In this document: piece by piece, positions 43,267 through 50,755 of the stretch | Position numbering within the stretch: position 1 is the stretch's first letter | Layout of the letters: each line of letters starts with the position of its first letter | NCBI GenBank assembly: GCA_027489295.1 | Contig: JAIYAA010000016.1 | Span: 46,897-110,896 of the forward strand | DNA length: 64,000 bases | Direction of reading: 5' to 3' | Origin: Sphingomonadales bacterium | GTDB lineage: Bacteria > Pseudomonadota > Alphaproteobacteria > Sphingomonadales > Sphingomonadaceae | The notes under the pieces: generated by a model | The model's input: only the letters and a program-made list of their open reading frames with translations | The model's database searches: none | What the model was told of the DNA's origin: nothing | Position numbers and translations under genes: made by a program

Positions 43267-43383
43267 ATGCGCACATCTGACCTCTATCGCACCCGCAGCC
43301 GCTTTCGCCCGCGACACGCAGCCTACTGCGTCTACTGGCTCGCCTTGCTGTTTCTCGTCCTCTTCCTCTTCCGGCCCCTTTAA
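43267..43383 (+). CDS. 38-residue single-span membrane peptide
   Basis: Basic N-terminal half (RTSDLYRTRSRFRPRHAAY) and one transmembrane helix (WLALLFLVLFLF). Ribosome-binding site AAGGA 7 bases upstream. Its stop is followed at once by GGAG for the HD gene. Positive-inside rule predicts the N-terminus in the cytoplasm. Confidence 0.5.
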   Translation: MRTSDLYRTRSRFRPRHAAYCVYWLALLFLVLFLFRPL

Positions 43384-43393
43384 GGAGACCCGC

Positions 43394-44032
43394 ATGACCA
43401 GTCTGCAAAACGCCCGTCGTGGCCACTACATGCATACCTCGAACGGCAAGAAATACTGGCCTATGGACCCGCGTCCGGAAGAGGTTCACATCGACGTCGT
43501 GGCGCACCACCTGGCGACGCGCTGCCGCTACAACGGCGCTGTCCAGCATCCGATCTTCCGTTCGCGCATCTTCTATTCCGTGGCTGAGCACTCGGTCCTG
43601 GTGTCGCGCTACATCGAGGAAGTGCTGAAGCAGCCGGAATACGCGCTCGAGGGTCTGCTACATGACGGCTCCGAGGCCTACAACGGCGATCTGATCCGGC
43701 CCCTGAAATACGACGAGCTATTCCGCGAGCCGTTCAAGGTGGTCGAGGAGCGTAACGAGCGCGCCGGCGCCGAGCGCTTCGGTCTGGTCTATCCGTATCC
43801 GAAGGCCGTGAAGCTCGCCGACGAAGCCGTCACCAACGCCGAGGTCGCGCAGATCATCGTCAAGGCTCCCGGTGAGGACTGGTCGAGCAAGCTGCATGAC
43901 GACAGTCACATGGCGCCATACCAGATCGAGATGATGGACCCGTTCCTCGCCAAGCAGTTCTTCCTGCTGCGCTACGAGGAGCTGATGAGTCGTCGGCACC
44001 TCTACGCGCCTGTTGCACCCCACGCTGCTTGA
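43394..44032 (+). CDS. HD-domain phosphohydrolase (YfbR-like)
   Basis: 212 residues. HD metal motifs: RIFYSVAEHSVLVS, LLHDGSEAYNGDLIRPLK and a later LADEAVTNAE. The HDxxEAYxGD pattern is that of 5'-deoxynucleotidases like YfbR and related phage hydrolases. May degrade host nucleotides or tune the dNTP pool. ATG 43394 follows AAGGAG; upstream in-frame codons overlap the small membrane peptide. Confidence 0.75.
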   Translation: MTSLQNARRGHYMHTSNGKKYWPMDPRPEEVHIDVVAHHLATRCRYNGAVQHPIFRSRIFYSVAEHSVLVSRYIEEVLKQPEYALEGLLHDGSEAYNGDLIRPLKYDELFREPFKVVEERNERAGAERFGLVYPYPKAVKLADEAVTNAEVAQIIVKAPGEDWSSKLHDDSHMAPYQIEMMDPFLAKQFFLLRYEELMSRRHLYAPVAPHAA

Positions 44033-44057
44033 CGCTATTAGTCAGTAAGTATTGATT
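44013..44057 (+). promoter_or_regulatory. Phage-type promoter with downstream operator
   Basis: TTGCAC followed by CCC, 16-base spacer, CTATTA (44035-44040), then AGTAAGTATTGATT (44044-44057). Confidence 0.6.
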
Positions 44058-44074
44058 GAACGACAAGGACCGAA

Positions 44075-44422
44075 ATGACTAAGCCCCATATGCAGCGCGC
44101 GTCGAGCCACTCGGTTCAAATCCACATCGCCGGCGACTGTCAGAAAGCCACCCAGTTCTGCCAGTCGTTTTGCGACGCCAAGGGTCTCTGCGTAACCGTC
44201 ACCGAAACGCTCTACGTCTACACGGGCGGCAGAGAGCCTGGCGTTCGCATCGGTTTGATCAACTATCCCCGCTTTCCGAAAGCACCGTGGGAAATCGACC
44301 GGATCGCATTTGAACTGGCGTGCGGACTTCGGACCTGGCTCGAACAGGAAAGCTTTTCGATTGAAACCGCAACCGAGACGCGCTGGTATTCCTGGCGCGA
44401 TCAGGACACCTCCGCAGCATGA
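44075..44422 (+). CDS. Protein of unknown function
   Basis: 115 residues, three Cys near the middle (DCQKATQFCQSFCDAKGLC), Trp-rich C-terminus. No named domain. First gene of an overlapping run of short genes. Confidence 0.5.
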   Translation: MTKPHMQRASSHSVQIHIAGDCQKATQFCQSFCDAKGLCVTVTETLYVYTGGREPGVRIGLINYPRFPKAPWEIDRIAFELACGLRTWLEQESFSIETATETRWYSWRDQDTSAA

Positions 44423-44673
44423 GCGTCGATCCGGACAACTGGCCGACCCATCGTGAAGAGCTGACGCGCAAGCTCACCGAGACAATCGAGCGGCACGTCA
44501 GCGCCCACGCCAACGGCAAACTGAGCGACCTGGAGTTCTACCGGGTCGTTTCGGCGCTGTGGGACACCTGCTCGGGCCTCTGTGAAGGCCCGCCGCTGCG
44601 TCTGCTCGAGGAAATCCACAAAGAGCTGCGCGCCTCGATCGCAGCAGCACGAAAGGCACAAGCCAATGGCTGA
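44419..44673 (+). CDS. Small helical protein of unknown function
   Basis: 84 residues, mostly helical. ATGA overlap upstream, 8-base overlap downstream with the HNH gene. Confidence 0.5.
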   Translation: MSVDPDNWPTHREELTRKLTETIERHVSAHANGKLSDLEFYRVVSALWDTCSGLCEGPPLRLLEEIHKELRASIAAARKAQANG

Positions 44674-45238
44674 TTTCAACAAGGACGCCTGGCTCAAGAA
44701 GGCGCTCTCTATGGGCTATCTCGTCGCCCGCGAGGACGGCACGGTCTACAGGCGCAAGCATATCTCGGTCGACGGGCGCACGATGAGCAAGGAGCTCGTG
44801 CCGATCAAGCCGCGCGTCCATCGCAAGACGGGCCGCGTCTTCTTCGATCTGACCTTCCTCGGCGTGAAGAAGTCGGTGCTCCTCAATCGCGTCATTGCGC
44901 TGGCCTTCCTGCCGAACCCGCTCAACCTGCCGCAGGTCAACCACATCGACGGTGACAAGGAGCACAACTACCTGCGCCAGCCGACGCCTGAGCTGCGCGC
45001 GAAGTGGGGCGAGTTTCAGCTCGAATGGTCGTCCGGCGTCGACAACGAGAAGCACGCACACCGCACCGGCCTGAAGACGGGCCGCGGCTCACAGAATTCA
45101 AACGCGAAGCTGACCGGCAATGATGTGCTGGCCATCCGCGCGTCCCAGGCGAGCGATGTCGACATTGCCAAGCAGTATGGCGTCGCGCGCTCGACCATCG
45201 TCAACATCAGAAAGGGCAAGACATGGCAGCATCTGTAA
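44666..45238 (+). CDS. HNH endonuclease with DNA-binding C-terminus
   Basis: 190 residues. HNH-type core LLNRVIALAFLPNPLNLPQVNHIDGDKEHN; then NSNAKLTGNDVLAIRA and IAKQYGVARSTIVNIRKGKTW, a helix-turn-helix typical of phage free-standing homing endonucleases. No intron or intein is seen nearby, so it is probably a selfish nuclease in an intergenic niche. Confidence 0.8.
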   Translation: MADFNKDAWLKKALSMGYLVAREDGTVYRRKHISVDGRTMSKELVPIKPRVHRKTGRVFFDLTFLGVKKSVLLNRVIALAFLPNPLNLPQVNHIDGDKEHNYLRQPTPELRAKWGEFQLEWSSGVDNEKHAHRTGLKTGRGSQNSNAKLTGNDVLAIRASQASDVDIAKQYGVARSTIVNIRKGKTWQHL

Positions 45239-45501
45239 GCTTCGATGAAATTCAGCGCGGCGACTTTCTGCTCTCTCACGGTTGCGCTTTTAAGGTCACG
45301 CGCCTCACAGAGACAGGTTTCAAGTTCGACTGCGTCAACGGAGGTTGGAGCGGCGCCTATCATCGCGATACAGGATGCGTTCAGGTCGACGGCAAAACTG
45401 AGAAGTGGTCCGCTAGCATCGAGCGACGCGCCTCGCCAACGGCAGCTCTGGATGGGATGCATTATAACGAGCTCATCCCGTGGCTTGAGGCCAACGCCTG
45501 A
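45223..45501 (+). CDS. Small protein of unknown function
   Basis: 92 residues, beta-rich (RGDFLLSHGCAFKVTRLTETGFKFDCV). Starts inside the HNH gene end; overlaps the next start by one base. Confidence 0.5.
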   Translation: MAASVSFDEIQRGDFLLSHGCAFKVTRLTETGFKFDCVNGGWSGAYHRDTGCVQVDGKTEKWSASIERRASPTAALDGMHYNELIPWLEANA

Positions 45502-45812
45502 TGGCCTGGGGAGCTCGACAGGAAGACGGCGTCTGGCGCCTCTGTGAGCGTCGTGGGCGCACGATCGTCCACGCATGCGCCAGACTGCTCCCGGACCTCG
45601 AGATCCGCTTCCCTGGCCGCGCTATGGCCGAGGACTGCGCCCACAAGCTCAATGACCTCTACTGGCCGCAATACGAAGCGCACCGGAAGAAGCACAAGAC
45701 CACCAACAACATGCCGTTCGCCTGGATGATCCTGGCGATCGTGCGCGACCACAAGGGCATCAGCCAGGCCGACTACGATCGCCTGTTTGCCGCAAGGAAG
45801 GAACAAGCATGA
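45501..45812 (+). CDS. Small protein of unknown function
   Basis: 103 residues, basic and helical, no named domain. Its AAGGAA end forms the ribosome-binding site for the exonuclease gene, which it overlaps by 4 bases. Confidence 0.5.
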   Translation: MAWGARQEDGVWRLCERRGRTIVHACARLLPDLEIRFPGRAMAEDCAHKLNDLYWPQYEAHRKKHKTTNNMPFAWMILAIVRDHKGISQADYDRLFAARKEQA

Positions 45813-46402
45813 CCGAGAGCACAAGTCCGATTGAAGCTGGCGTCGACATCGAAACGACGGGCCTCGAGGTCGGCGATCACCGCATCATCGAAATCAACAT
45901 CGGCCTCTACCGCGATGAGAAGCTGCTGCGCGCCTTCCATACCTTCATCGACCCCAAGCGCTCGATTGGCGCCGAGGCCATGGCAGTTCACAAGATCACG
46001 CCGGCCCAGCTCGTCGGCAAGCCTGAGTGGAAGGAGGTCGCGCCCGCGATCGCGGCCTATCTCGCGAAAGCCGAGCGCATCGTCGCGCACAATGGCATCG
46101 AGTTCGACATGCCCTTCATCGCCTACGAGCTGAAGCGGGTCGGCATCACCATGCCCAAGCGGCCCATCATCGACACCATGCATTGCGTATGGGCGACGCC
46201 CGACGGCAAGCGGCCGAGTCTCAAGGAGCTGTGCCTGGCCTGCGGCGTCGAATACGCCGAGACCTCGACGACCGGCACTGGCGCGCACGCCGCGGACTAC
46301 GACGTGGACGTGATGATGCGATCCTACTTCAACGCACGGCGCTGGGGCTTCATCGAGGTCTCGGCCGGCGCGGAAAGCGACACGATCCAGCAGGCCGCGT
46401 GA
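45809..46402 (+). CDS. dnaQ: DnaQ-like 3'-5' exonuclease
   Basis: 197 residues, DEDDh family: VDIETTGLE (Exo I), VAHNGIEFDMPFI (Exo II) and HAADYDVDVM (Exo III, His and Asp). Likely the proofreading subunit for the DnaE-like polymerase, whose PHP domain has lost its metal ligands; the two genes are 25 kb apart. Confidence 0.85.
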   Translation: MTESTSPIEAGVDIETTGLEVGDHRIIEINIGLYRDEKLLRAFHTFIDPKRSIGAEAMAVHKITPAQLVGKPEWKEVAPAIAAYLAKAERIVAHNGIEFDMPFIAYELKRVGITMPKRPIIDTMHCVWATPDGKRPSLKELCLACGVEYAETSTTGTGAHAADYDVDVMMRSYFNARRWGFIEVSAGAESDTIQQAA

Positions 46403-46410
46403 TTATCCAA

Positions 46411-46438
46411 CCGAGTTCCAAAACAGCATGCGCTATAA
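46411..46438 (+). promoter_or_regulatory. Phage-type promoter, CCGAGT variant
   Basis: CCGAGT followed by TCC, 16-base spacer, CTATAA (46433-46438). Same -35 variant as at 61598. Confidence 0.45.
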
Positions 46439-46490
46439 AGAGAATGCAAACGAGAACAGCGACTTAATCGCAATCGCAAAGGAGATAGAC

Positions 46491-47297
46491 ATGAAGACCG
46501 CAGCACAGAACGCATCCGCACCAGCCACTCCGTCCATCCAGGCGATCGAGGATATGCTCGATGATCTGGAACTGGACTCGCTCGAGGCTGGCGACGTCAA
46601 TGATGAAGTGATCGAGGATCTGGAGCTCGAGGCAGCGCCTGTCGAGCAGACCGTCGTCGAGCCGGTTACGGACGAAGAGCTCGAAGCCTCGGTCGACATC
46701 GAGGAGCTTGACCTCGCCCTCGAGCGCGACGAGACCTATTCGGCGCAGGAAAGCGACGTCTCGCCGGTCGAGAACGCCCAGGCTGCAGTGACGACGGCCA
46801 AGGCCAAGCCTGCACGCGCTGCGAAGACGCCGAAGGCAGCCGGCGCTGTCGCAACGCCCCGCACGCCGCGCGATCTGAACGCGCTCGATCCTTCCGTCTT
46901 CGTTCTGTCCGGCGATGCCGCGACGATGGACCAGGCGACGCTCGACCAGGCGAAGACCGACGCGCTGGCCAAGGTGCCGACGCAGAAGAAGATCGCCGAG
47001 AAGTACGAGAACCTCTTCATGTCGCTTGCGGCCAACCGTCAGCCGTCGGTCTACGTCAAGCAGGCGCTCGCCCTGATCGACGAGAAGAGGAGCGTCACCG
47101 GCGCCGACATCACCGCGATGTTCAAGGGCTCTTACGGCCAGGGCACCGCGCAGTCGCAGGCAGGGCAGATCATGGTCCTCTTCGACGCTGTCGGTATCGC
47201 CGAGCGCACGAAGAACACGCTGACGCTCAAGGCTGACTCGGTCGTGGCGCAGAAGCTGCGCGCGATCTACGCGAACGCTGGTGCTGCCGGAGCTTAA
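46491..47297 (+). CDS. Acidic/Ala-rich protein of unknown function
   Basis: 268 residues: a very acidic N-terminal ~100 residues (EDMLDDLELDSLEAGDVNDE...), an Ala/Pro/Lys linker, and a C-terminal ~120-residue helical domain (KIAEKYENLFMSLAAN...IMVLFDAVGIAERTKNTL). ATG 46491 follows AAGGAG. Could be DNA-mimic-like or an assembly factor; not assignable. Confidence 0.5.
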   Translation: MKTAAQNASAPATPSIQAIEDMLDDLELDSLEAGDVNDEVIEDLELEAAPVEQTVVEPVTDEELEASVDIEELDLALERDETYSAQESDVSPVENAQAAVTTAKAKPARAAKTPKAAGAVATPRTPRDLNALDPSVFVLSGDAATMDQATLDQAKTDALAKVPTQKKIAEKYENLFMSLAANRQPSVYVKQALALIDEKRSVTGADITAMFKGSYGQGTAQSQAGQIMVLFDAVGIAERTKNTLTLKADSVVAQKLRAIYANAGAAGA

Positions 47298-47305
47298 TGC
47301 TCCGG
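47287..47305 (+). terminator. Short hairpin overlapping a gene end
   Basis: CCGGAGC-TTAAT-GCTCCGG, with the TAA stop in the loop; no T-run. Confidence 0.4.
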
Positions 47306-47316
47306 CCTCGCCGATC

Positions 47317-47330
47317 AATCAACACTGACT
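47317..47330. promoter_or_regulatory. Palindromic operator
   Basis: AATCAACACTGACT, 12 bases before the next start codon; no clear -10 nearby. Confidence 0.45.
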
Positions 47331-47341
47331 GGAGAAGAGAG

Positions 47342-47650
47342 ATGGGTGCTTGCGATTTCACGAACAAGGCCAAGGGCCGCACTGCAGACGAGGCATTTAA
47401 TGCCGCTCGACAGGAGGCGGGTTATGAGAGCGGTTACGGTGGATATTCCGGCACGATTGTCGAGAAAACCGACTATCGCCTGATGACCGTTCCGGCTGGC
47501 ATGGATGCGCAGCAGTGCGTGGACAAGCTCATGCGCGACGATGACTTCACGGTGAATGGCTTCAACCCCTTCCATGACAAATGGGGGCCTGCAGGCTGCT
47601 TCGATCTCGGCACAGGTGAATTCCTGTTCTTCGGAATGGCGTCTAGCTGA
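47342..47650 (+). CDS. Small protein of unknown function
   Basis: 102 residues: Gly/Tyr-rich centre (GYESGYGGYSGTIVEK) and two Cys. Flanked by operators on both sides. No named domain. Confidence 0.5.
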   Translation: MGACDFTNKAKGRTADEAFNAARQEAGYESGYGGYSGTIVEKTDYRLMTVPAGMDAQQCVDKLMRDDDFTVNGFNPFHDKWGPAGCFDLGTGEFLFFGMASS

Positions 47651-47658
47651 CGCCATTC
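47634..47658 (+). terminator. Hairpin overlapping a gene end
   Basis: GAATGGCGT / ACGCCATTC, 9 bp with a 7-base loop containing the stop; followed by TTCATC. Confidence 0.5.
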
Positions 47659-47664
47659 TTCATC

Positions 47665-47678
47665 AATCAACACTGACT
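47665..47678. promoter_or_regulatory. Palindromic operator
   Basis: AATCAACACTGACT, identical to the copy at 47317, 36 bases before the next ATG. Confidence 0.5.
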
Positions 47679-47714
47679 GTTCCGCGGCTGATCCCTGCCG
47701 CAGAAGGAGAAAAC

Positions 47715-48200
47715 ATGCCTCAGACAATCAACGGCGTAATCTGGCCGGCTGCCGGCGACCTGATGAAATTCATCGACGAGAACGGCTATCCGCATCAGCT
47801 CGAGGAAGCCCGTAAGCTTTTCGCAAAGGACCAGGTGCTGACCGTCAAGACTATCGAGGTGGACGGCTGGTCCAACTTCATCGAGTTCGAGCAGCGCCCT
47901 GGCAAGCGCTTCAACGGCGTCATGTTCGAGCCGGTGAGCTACGAGCTGCCGACGCTGGTCGAGGTGCCGGCGACCGAGCCTGCTGAAATCGAGGTGGATG
48001 ACGAGAATGTCACCTTCGAGTTCTCCAGCGAAGAGCGCGACACGATCCTTGCAGCGCTCAGGCTCTGGCAGGACCAGAAGCGTTTCGGCCCGGACGCTCG
48101 CATCAATGAGGATCTGATCGACATCGCCACGAACGGCGGGCAGCACGAAGAGCTGAGCCTCGACGCCATCGACGCGCTCTGCGAGGCGATCAATGTCTGA
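47715..48200 (+). CDS. Protein of unknown function
   Basis: 161 residues, acidic, mixed alpha/beta with a helical end (SEERDTILAALRLWQDQKRF). ATG 47715 follows AAGGAG. No named domain. Confidence 0.5.
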   Translation: MPQTINGVIWPAAGDLMKFIDENGYPHQLEEARKLFAKDQVLTVKTIEVDGWSNFIEFEQRPGKRFNGVMFEPVSYELPTLVEVPATEPAEIEVDDENVTFEFSSEERDTILAALRLWQDQKRFGPDARINEDLIDIATNGGQHEELSLDAIDALCEAINV

Positions 48201-48366
48201 CCTGACCGGCCGGCGCCGATTTCGCCGCGGCTGGTTCGGGCGGCTCATCCTCCAGGTCGAGGAAAAGACCACCTGGCGCGATCACTACGGCGATCGCTTC
48301 GTAAACACAGGTTGGCGAGACGCCCGCATCCAGGATCTCACAACTGAGGAAGTTACCAATGGCTGA
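48193..48366 (+). CDS. 57-residue basic protein
   Basis: Begins with RRRFRRGWFGRLILQVEEK and continues WRDHYGDRF. Overlaps the genes on both sides by 8 bases, uses GAGG as ribosome-binding site and fills what would otherwise be a gap in a compact operon. Function unknown. Confidence 0.5.
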   Translation: MSDLTGRRRFRRGWFGRLILQVEEKTTWRDHYGDRFVNTGWRDARIQDLTTEEVTNG

Positions 48367-48655
48367 CCTCTATTTCATCGGCGCGACCGACCCGGGCGAC
48401 GTCACCAACGATCTGTCGCTCCTCGTCAGCGCTGTTACGCCAGAGCAGGCGTTTCAGCTCTGGCAAACCTACTACTGGGGCGCTGAAGAGTGCCCGTTCG
48501 AAGATGGCTTCATTTCCGGCGAGCCGGTAGCCGTCTCTCGCGAGTCCACGGCGGGGTGCTGGCGCGTCAAGCACGATTTGTTCCATGTCGGCGTTCTGCC
48601 CTGGGACGACAAGAACCAGCTCCACTACCTCGGACATCGCAAGGAGAAGCCGTGA
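48359..48655 (+). CDS. Small protein of unknown function
   Basis: 98 residues, Trp/Tyr-rich (WQTYYWGAEECPFED). ATG follows GAGGAAG. Overlaps the next start by one base. Confidence 0.5.
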   Translation: MADLYFIGATDPGDVTNDLSLLVSAVTPEQAFQLWQTYYWGAEECPFEDGFISGEPVAVSRESTAGCWRVKHDLFHVGVLPWDDKNQLHYLGHRKEKP

Positions 48656-49125
48656 TGTGGATTCATCTCGACGAAAAGGAGCGAGCGCTTGTTTTGGAAG
48701 CGCTCCGCAGCAACTGCACGGACAGGCCGGGCGACGAGAACGATCACGACCGTCTCCATGATCGGCTGACACAGGCGATTGCTGACTTCGATCCGGCCGA
48801 TCCCTGGCGCGCAGCGGCTCAGGAGCAGGCTGATGACGAGCTGGAAATCGACGAGGACGCCGTTGTCTCGAATGGCGATGACGAAGGCGCCTGGGTGCAT
48901 GCCTGGATCTGGATCACCGACGAACAGGCTGGCCGCTTCACCTGCGAGGAGTGCTCCGGCGTCTTCACGCTGGATCGGCGCTACTGCTCGGTCGAGGGCA
49001 TCTGCGACGAATGCGCCGCGAAGGAAGACGCATGCGAGGAATGCGGTGAGGATCTCGACGACGCCGGCGACGGTTGGGACGGGAAATGCGCTGACTGCGC
49101 CGACAAGATCGCGGCCGGCGAATGA
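48655..49125 (+). CDS. Zinc-ribbon protein
   Basis: 156 residues. Acidic helical N-terminal half; the C-terminal half has paired cysteines CEEC, CDEC, CEEC and CADC (plus single Cys), enough for two zinc ribbons. Could bind nucleic acid or protein; no family named. Confidence 0.55.
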   Translation: MWIHLDEKERALVLEALRSNCTDRPGDENDHDRLHDRLTQAIADFDPADPWRAAAQEQADDELEIDEDAVVSNGDDEGAWVHAWIWITDEQAGRFTCEECSGVFTLDRRYCSVEGICDECAAKEDACEECGEDLDDAGDGWDGKCADCADKIAAGE

Positions 49126-49144
49126 GCCTGCCGCAACTCGCCTG

Positions 49145-49208
49145 TCGCTTCCCAAGCAGAGATGCGAGATAATACATCATCGAAACAGTTAATCAATCAA
49201 TGTTGATT
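49145..49208 (+). promoter_or_regulatory. Phage-type promoter with operator before the lipoprotein gene
   Basis: TCGCTT followed by CCC, spacer 17, GATAAT (49168-49173), then a perfect palindrome AATCAATGTTGATT (49195-49208) ~22 bases downstream of the -10. Confidence 0.55.
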
Positions 49209-49232
49209 GATCCACGAACAGAAAGGTATCCC

Positions 49233-49499
49233 ATGCAAAAGATCATCGCCGTCTCTCTCGTCGCCCTCCTGGCAACCGCCTGCACCCGCACCGGTGGCGA
49301 CTATGCGCAGCTCTCCTCTGGCGAGTATCAAATCGCCGGTCATCCCTACAAGACAGCCAAGGATTGTGAGCGCACGGCCCCTGTCGGCAAGTTCGATCGC
49401 CGCTGTGACATTCCTGTCGTCGGTTTCCGCAACTTCTCCGACCCCACGATCGGCGTTCAGTCGGGCGGCGGTGGTAGTTTCTCCGTCTCCGGAATGTAA
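49233..49499 (+). CDS. Small lipoprotein
   Basis: 88 residues. Signal peptide MQKIIAVSLVALLATAC with lipobox LATA-Cys17, so the mature protein is probably a periplasmic or outer-membrane lipoprotein of ~72 residues with two further Cys and a Gly/Ser tail. Phage lipoproteins such as T5 Llp block receptors against superinfection; a similar role is possible. The gene stands alone between promoter and terminator. Confidence 0.65.
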   Translation: MQKIIAVSLVALLATACTRTGGDYAQLSSGEYQIAGHPYKTAKDCERTAPVGKFDRRCDIPVVGFRNFSDPTIGVQSGGGGSFSVSGM

Positions 49500-49533
49500 A
49501 CGATTGCAACAATCTGGACTCGGTTCAGATTCC

Positions 49534-49551
49534 ATTCAGTGTTGACTGAAT
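49534..49551. promoter_or_regulatory. Palindrome, shifted register
   Basis: ATTCAGT-GTTG-ACTGAAT, 7-bp arms. Related to the operator family and overlapping the start of the terminator hairpin. Confidence 0.4.
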
Positions 49552-49554
49552 AAA

Positions 49555-49590
49555 AAGGGCGCGGAGATTCCATCATGGAACCGCGCCCTT
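49555..49590 (+). terminator. Intrinsic terminator after the lipoprotein gene
   Basis: 10-bp stem AAGGGCGCGG / CCGCGCCCTT followed by a T-rich run on the + strand (and A-rich 5' flank, so possibly bidirectional). Confidence 0.75.
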
Positions 49591-49652
49591 CGTTGTTTCT
49601 TATAACTGCCTTTCGTCAACTTCTGCGGATTGTGATATCCGTTACTTGCCAA

Positions 49653-49680
49653 GATTAACCCGCGCTCTTTTCTGCTAGAT
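49653..49680 (+). promoter_or_regulatory. Weak phage-type promoter
   Basis: GATTAA followed by CCC, 16-base spacer, CTAGAT (49675-49680), in an AT-rich patch. Confidence 0.35.
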
Positions 49681-49711
49681 TACTTCAATCACATCAGAGG
49701 AGTTGCAAAAC

Positions 49712-49984
49712 ATGGCACTAGTATACGACGAAAGCACGCGCGGTGCGCCGGTTAACCTTCGCATCAGTGAGATGGACGGAACCAAGCAGTATCTGAAACA
49801 TTTCGAAAACAAGCTATACCTGACATTCATTGCATCCTCGGGGACGCAAGGGGAGAAGTGGCAAGCTGAGAAGGAATTGGTCATCTGCGAGCGCAAAATG
49901 AAGTTTTGGGAAAAACATCCTAACTTCACGAAGGAAAGGGCTCAAGCAGGCATGGAGAAGGCAATTAAAAGCTGGAGAGGGTGA
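49712..49984 (+). CDS. Protein of unknown function in an AT-richer island
   Basis: 90 residues, Lys-rich (MDGTKQYLKHFENKLYLTFI; KMKFWEKHPNFTKERAQAG). Codon use is less GC-biased than in neighbouring genes, suggesting recent gain. ATG 49712 chosen over TTG 49703 because of the GAGGAG spacing. Converges with the - strand gene at 50008. Confidence 0.5.
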   Translation: MALVYDESTRGAPVNLRISEMDGTKQYLKHFENKLYLTFIASSGTQGEKWQAEKELVICERKMKFWEKHPNFTKERAQAGMEKAIKSWRG

Positions 49985-49997
49985 GGCCCTCTCCAGC
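49971..49997. terminator. Hairpin between convergent genes
   Basis: 11-bp perfect stem GCTGGAGAGGG / CCCTCTCCAGC, loop of 5, spanning the + strand stop codon; A-run on the left gives a T-run for the - strand transcript. Confidence 0.65.
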
Positions 49998-50007
49998 GGT
50001 AGCGCTA

Positions 50008-50199
50008 TCAGTCGTCCGGAAAGACGTCGCTGCCGTAAAAGTGAGCCTCGCGGGCCAGATCAGCGATATCAACGCTGGTCTGCTCCTCAAATCTCAGGCG
50101 ATCGAACGGCAAGGAGCGCTCGCGCATGAAGACCTCAAGGGTATTGGATAGTTGCTGGGTAAGGTCGCTCACGCTTTCCTCGAAGACTCGCCGGTTCAT
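50008..50199 (-). CDS. Small acidic protein on the minus strand
   Basis: 63 residues (VSDLTQQLSNTLEVFMRERS; EEQTSVDIADLAREAHFYG), no named domain. The start at 50199 is preceded by AGAAAGGA on the - strand. One of only four - strand genes here. Confidence 0.5.
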   Translation of the reverse strand: MNRRVFEESVSDLTQQLSNTLEVFMRERSLPFDRLRFEEQTSVDIADLAREAHFYGSDVFPDD

Positions 50200-50352
50200 C
50201 GATATTCCTTTCTGGGAGACTGATAGGATCATATTCCTAGGCGCCATCGCCGGACTTGGCAAGGGCTTTGTTCTTGTTCCGTTTCCGGGGTAGATCCTGA
50301 GTGTCAATTAACAAGATCCTAAGAAATGAGCAACAAAAATTCGCGGTAATGT

Positions 50353-50421
50353 AAGCATCCCGATGTTAAACTGTCTATTATACGACAGTGTTTTGACAAC
50401 GAGCACGCAAACGATTTATAC
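50353..50421 (+). promoter_or_regulatory. Tandem promoters with inverted repeat
   Basis: First: AAGCAT followed by CCC, 16-base spacer, CTATTA (50375-50380) lying within ACTGTC/GACAGT arms (50370-50389). Second: canonical TTGACA (50393-50398), 17-base spacer, TTATAC (50416-50421). The gene starts at 50438. Confidence 0.6.
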
Positions 50422-50437
50422 GAAAGGAGCCTCACAA

Positions 50438-50755
50438 ATGCAGACAAACGCAGGAAAAATGACTCTCGATCAAGGCTTTGTGCCGACGTTAACTCCGTTC
50501 GAAGATGGCGCCTGTGGCATCGTGATCCAGCCGTCCGGGCGTGTGGAAATCTTTCAGCGCGGGATGCCGATGGATCGCCTGGCCGAGCCGTTCGACACGC
50601 TTGCGCCGGCCGATCAGCAGCTTCTGAAGAACGGCGAGCTCCTCATGGTGTTGCAGACCGTCGCTTCCCTGCCTGAACTGCAGATAGCAATCCTTGAGCA
50701 GCTTAAAGCTGCACAGGTGATCAAGCCGGAGGCAGCGAATGATGGCGGATCGTAA
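50438..50755 (+). CDS. Small protein of unknown function
   Basis: 105 residues: beta-rich N-terminal half (CGIVIQPSGRVEIFQRG) and helical C-terminal half (LPELQIAILEQLKAAQVI). Strong double promoter. Overlaps the next gene by 17 bases. Confidence 0.5.
   Translation: MQTNAGKMTLDQGFVPTLTPFEDGACGIVIQPSGRVEIFQRGMPMDRLAEPFDTLAPADQQLLKNGELLMVLQTVASLPELQIAILEQLKAAQVIKPEAANDGGS

Noticed and set aside
44666..45238. Intron or intein associated with the HNH gene
   Set aside because: Flanking genes are complete and separate; the HNH gene is free-standing.
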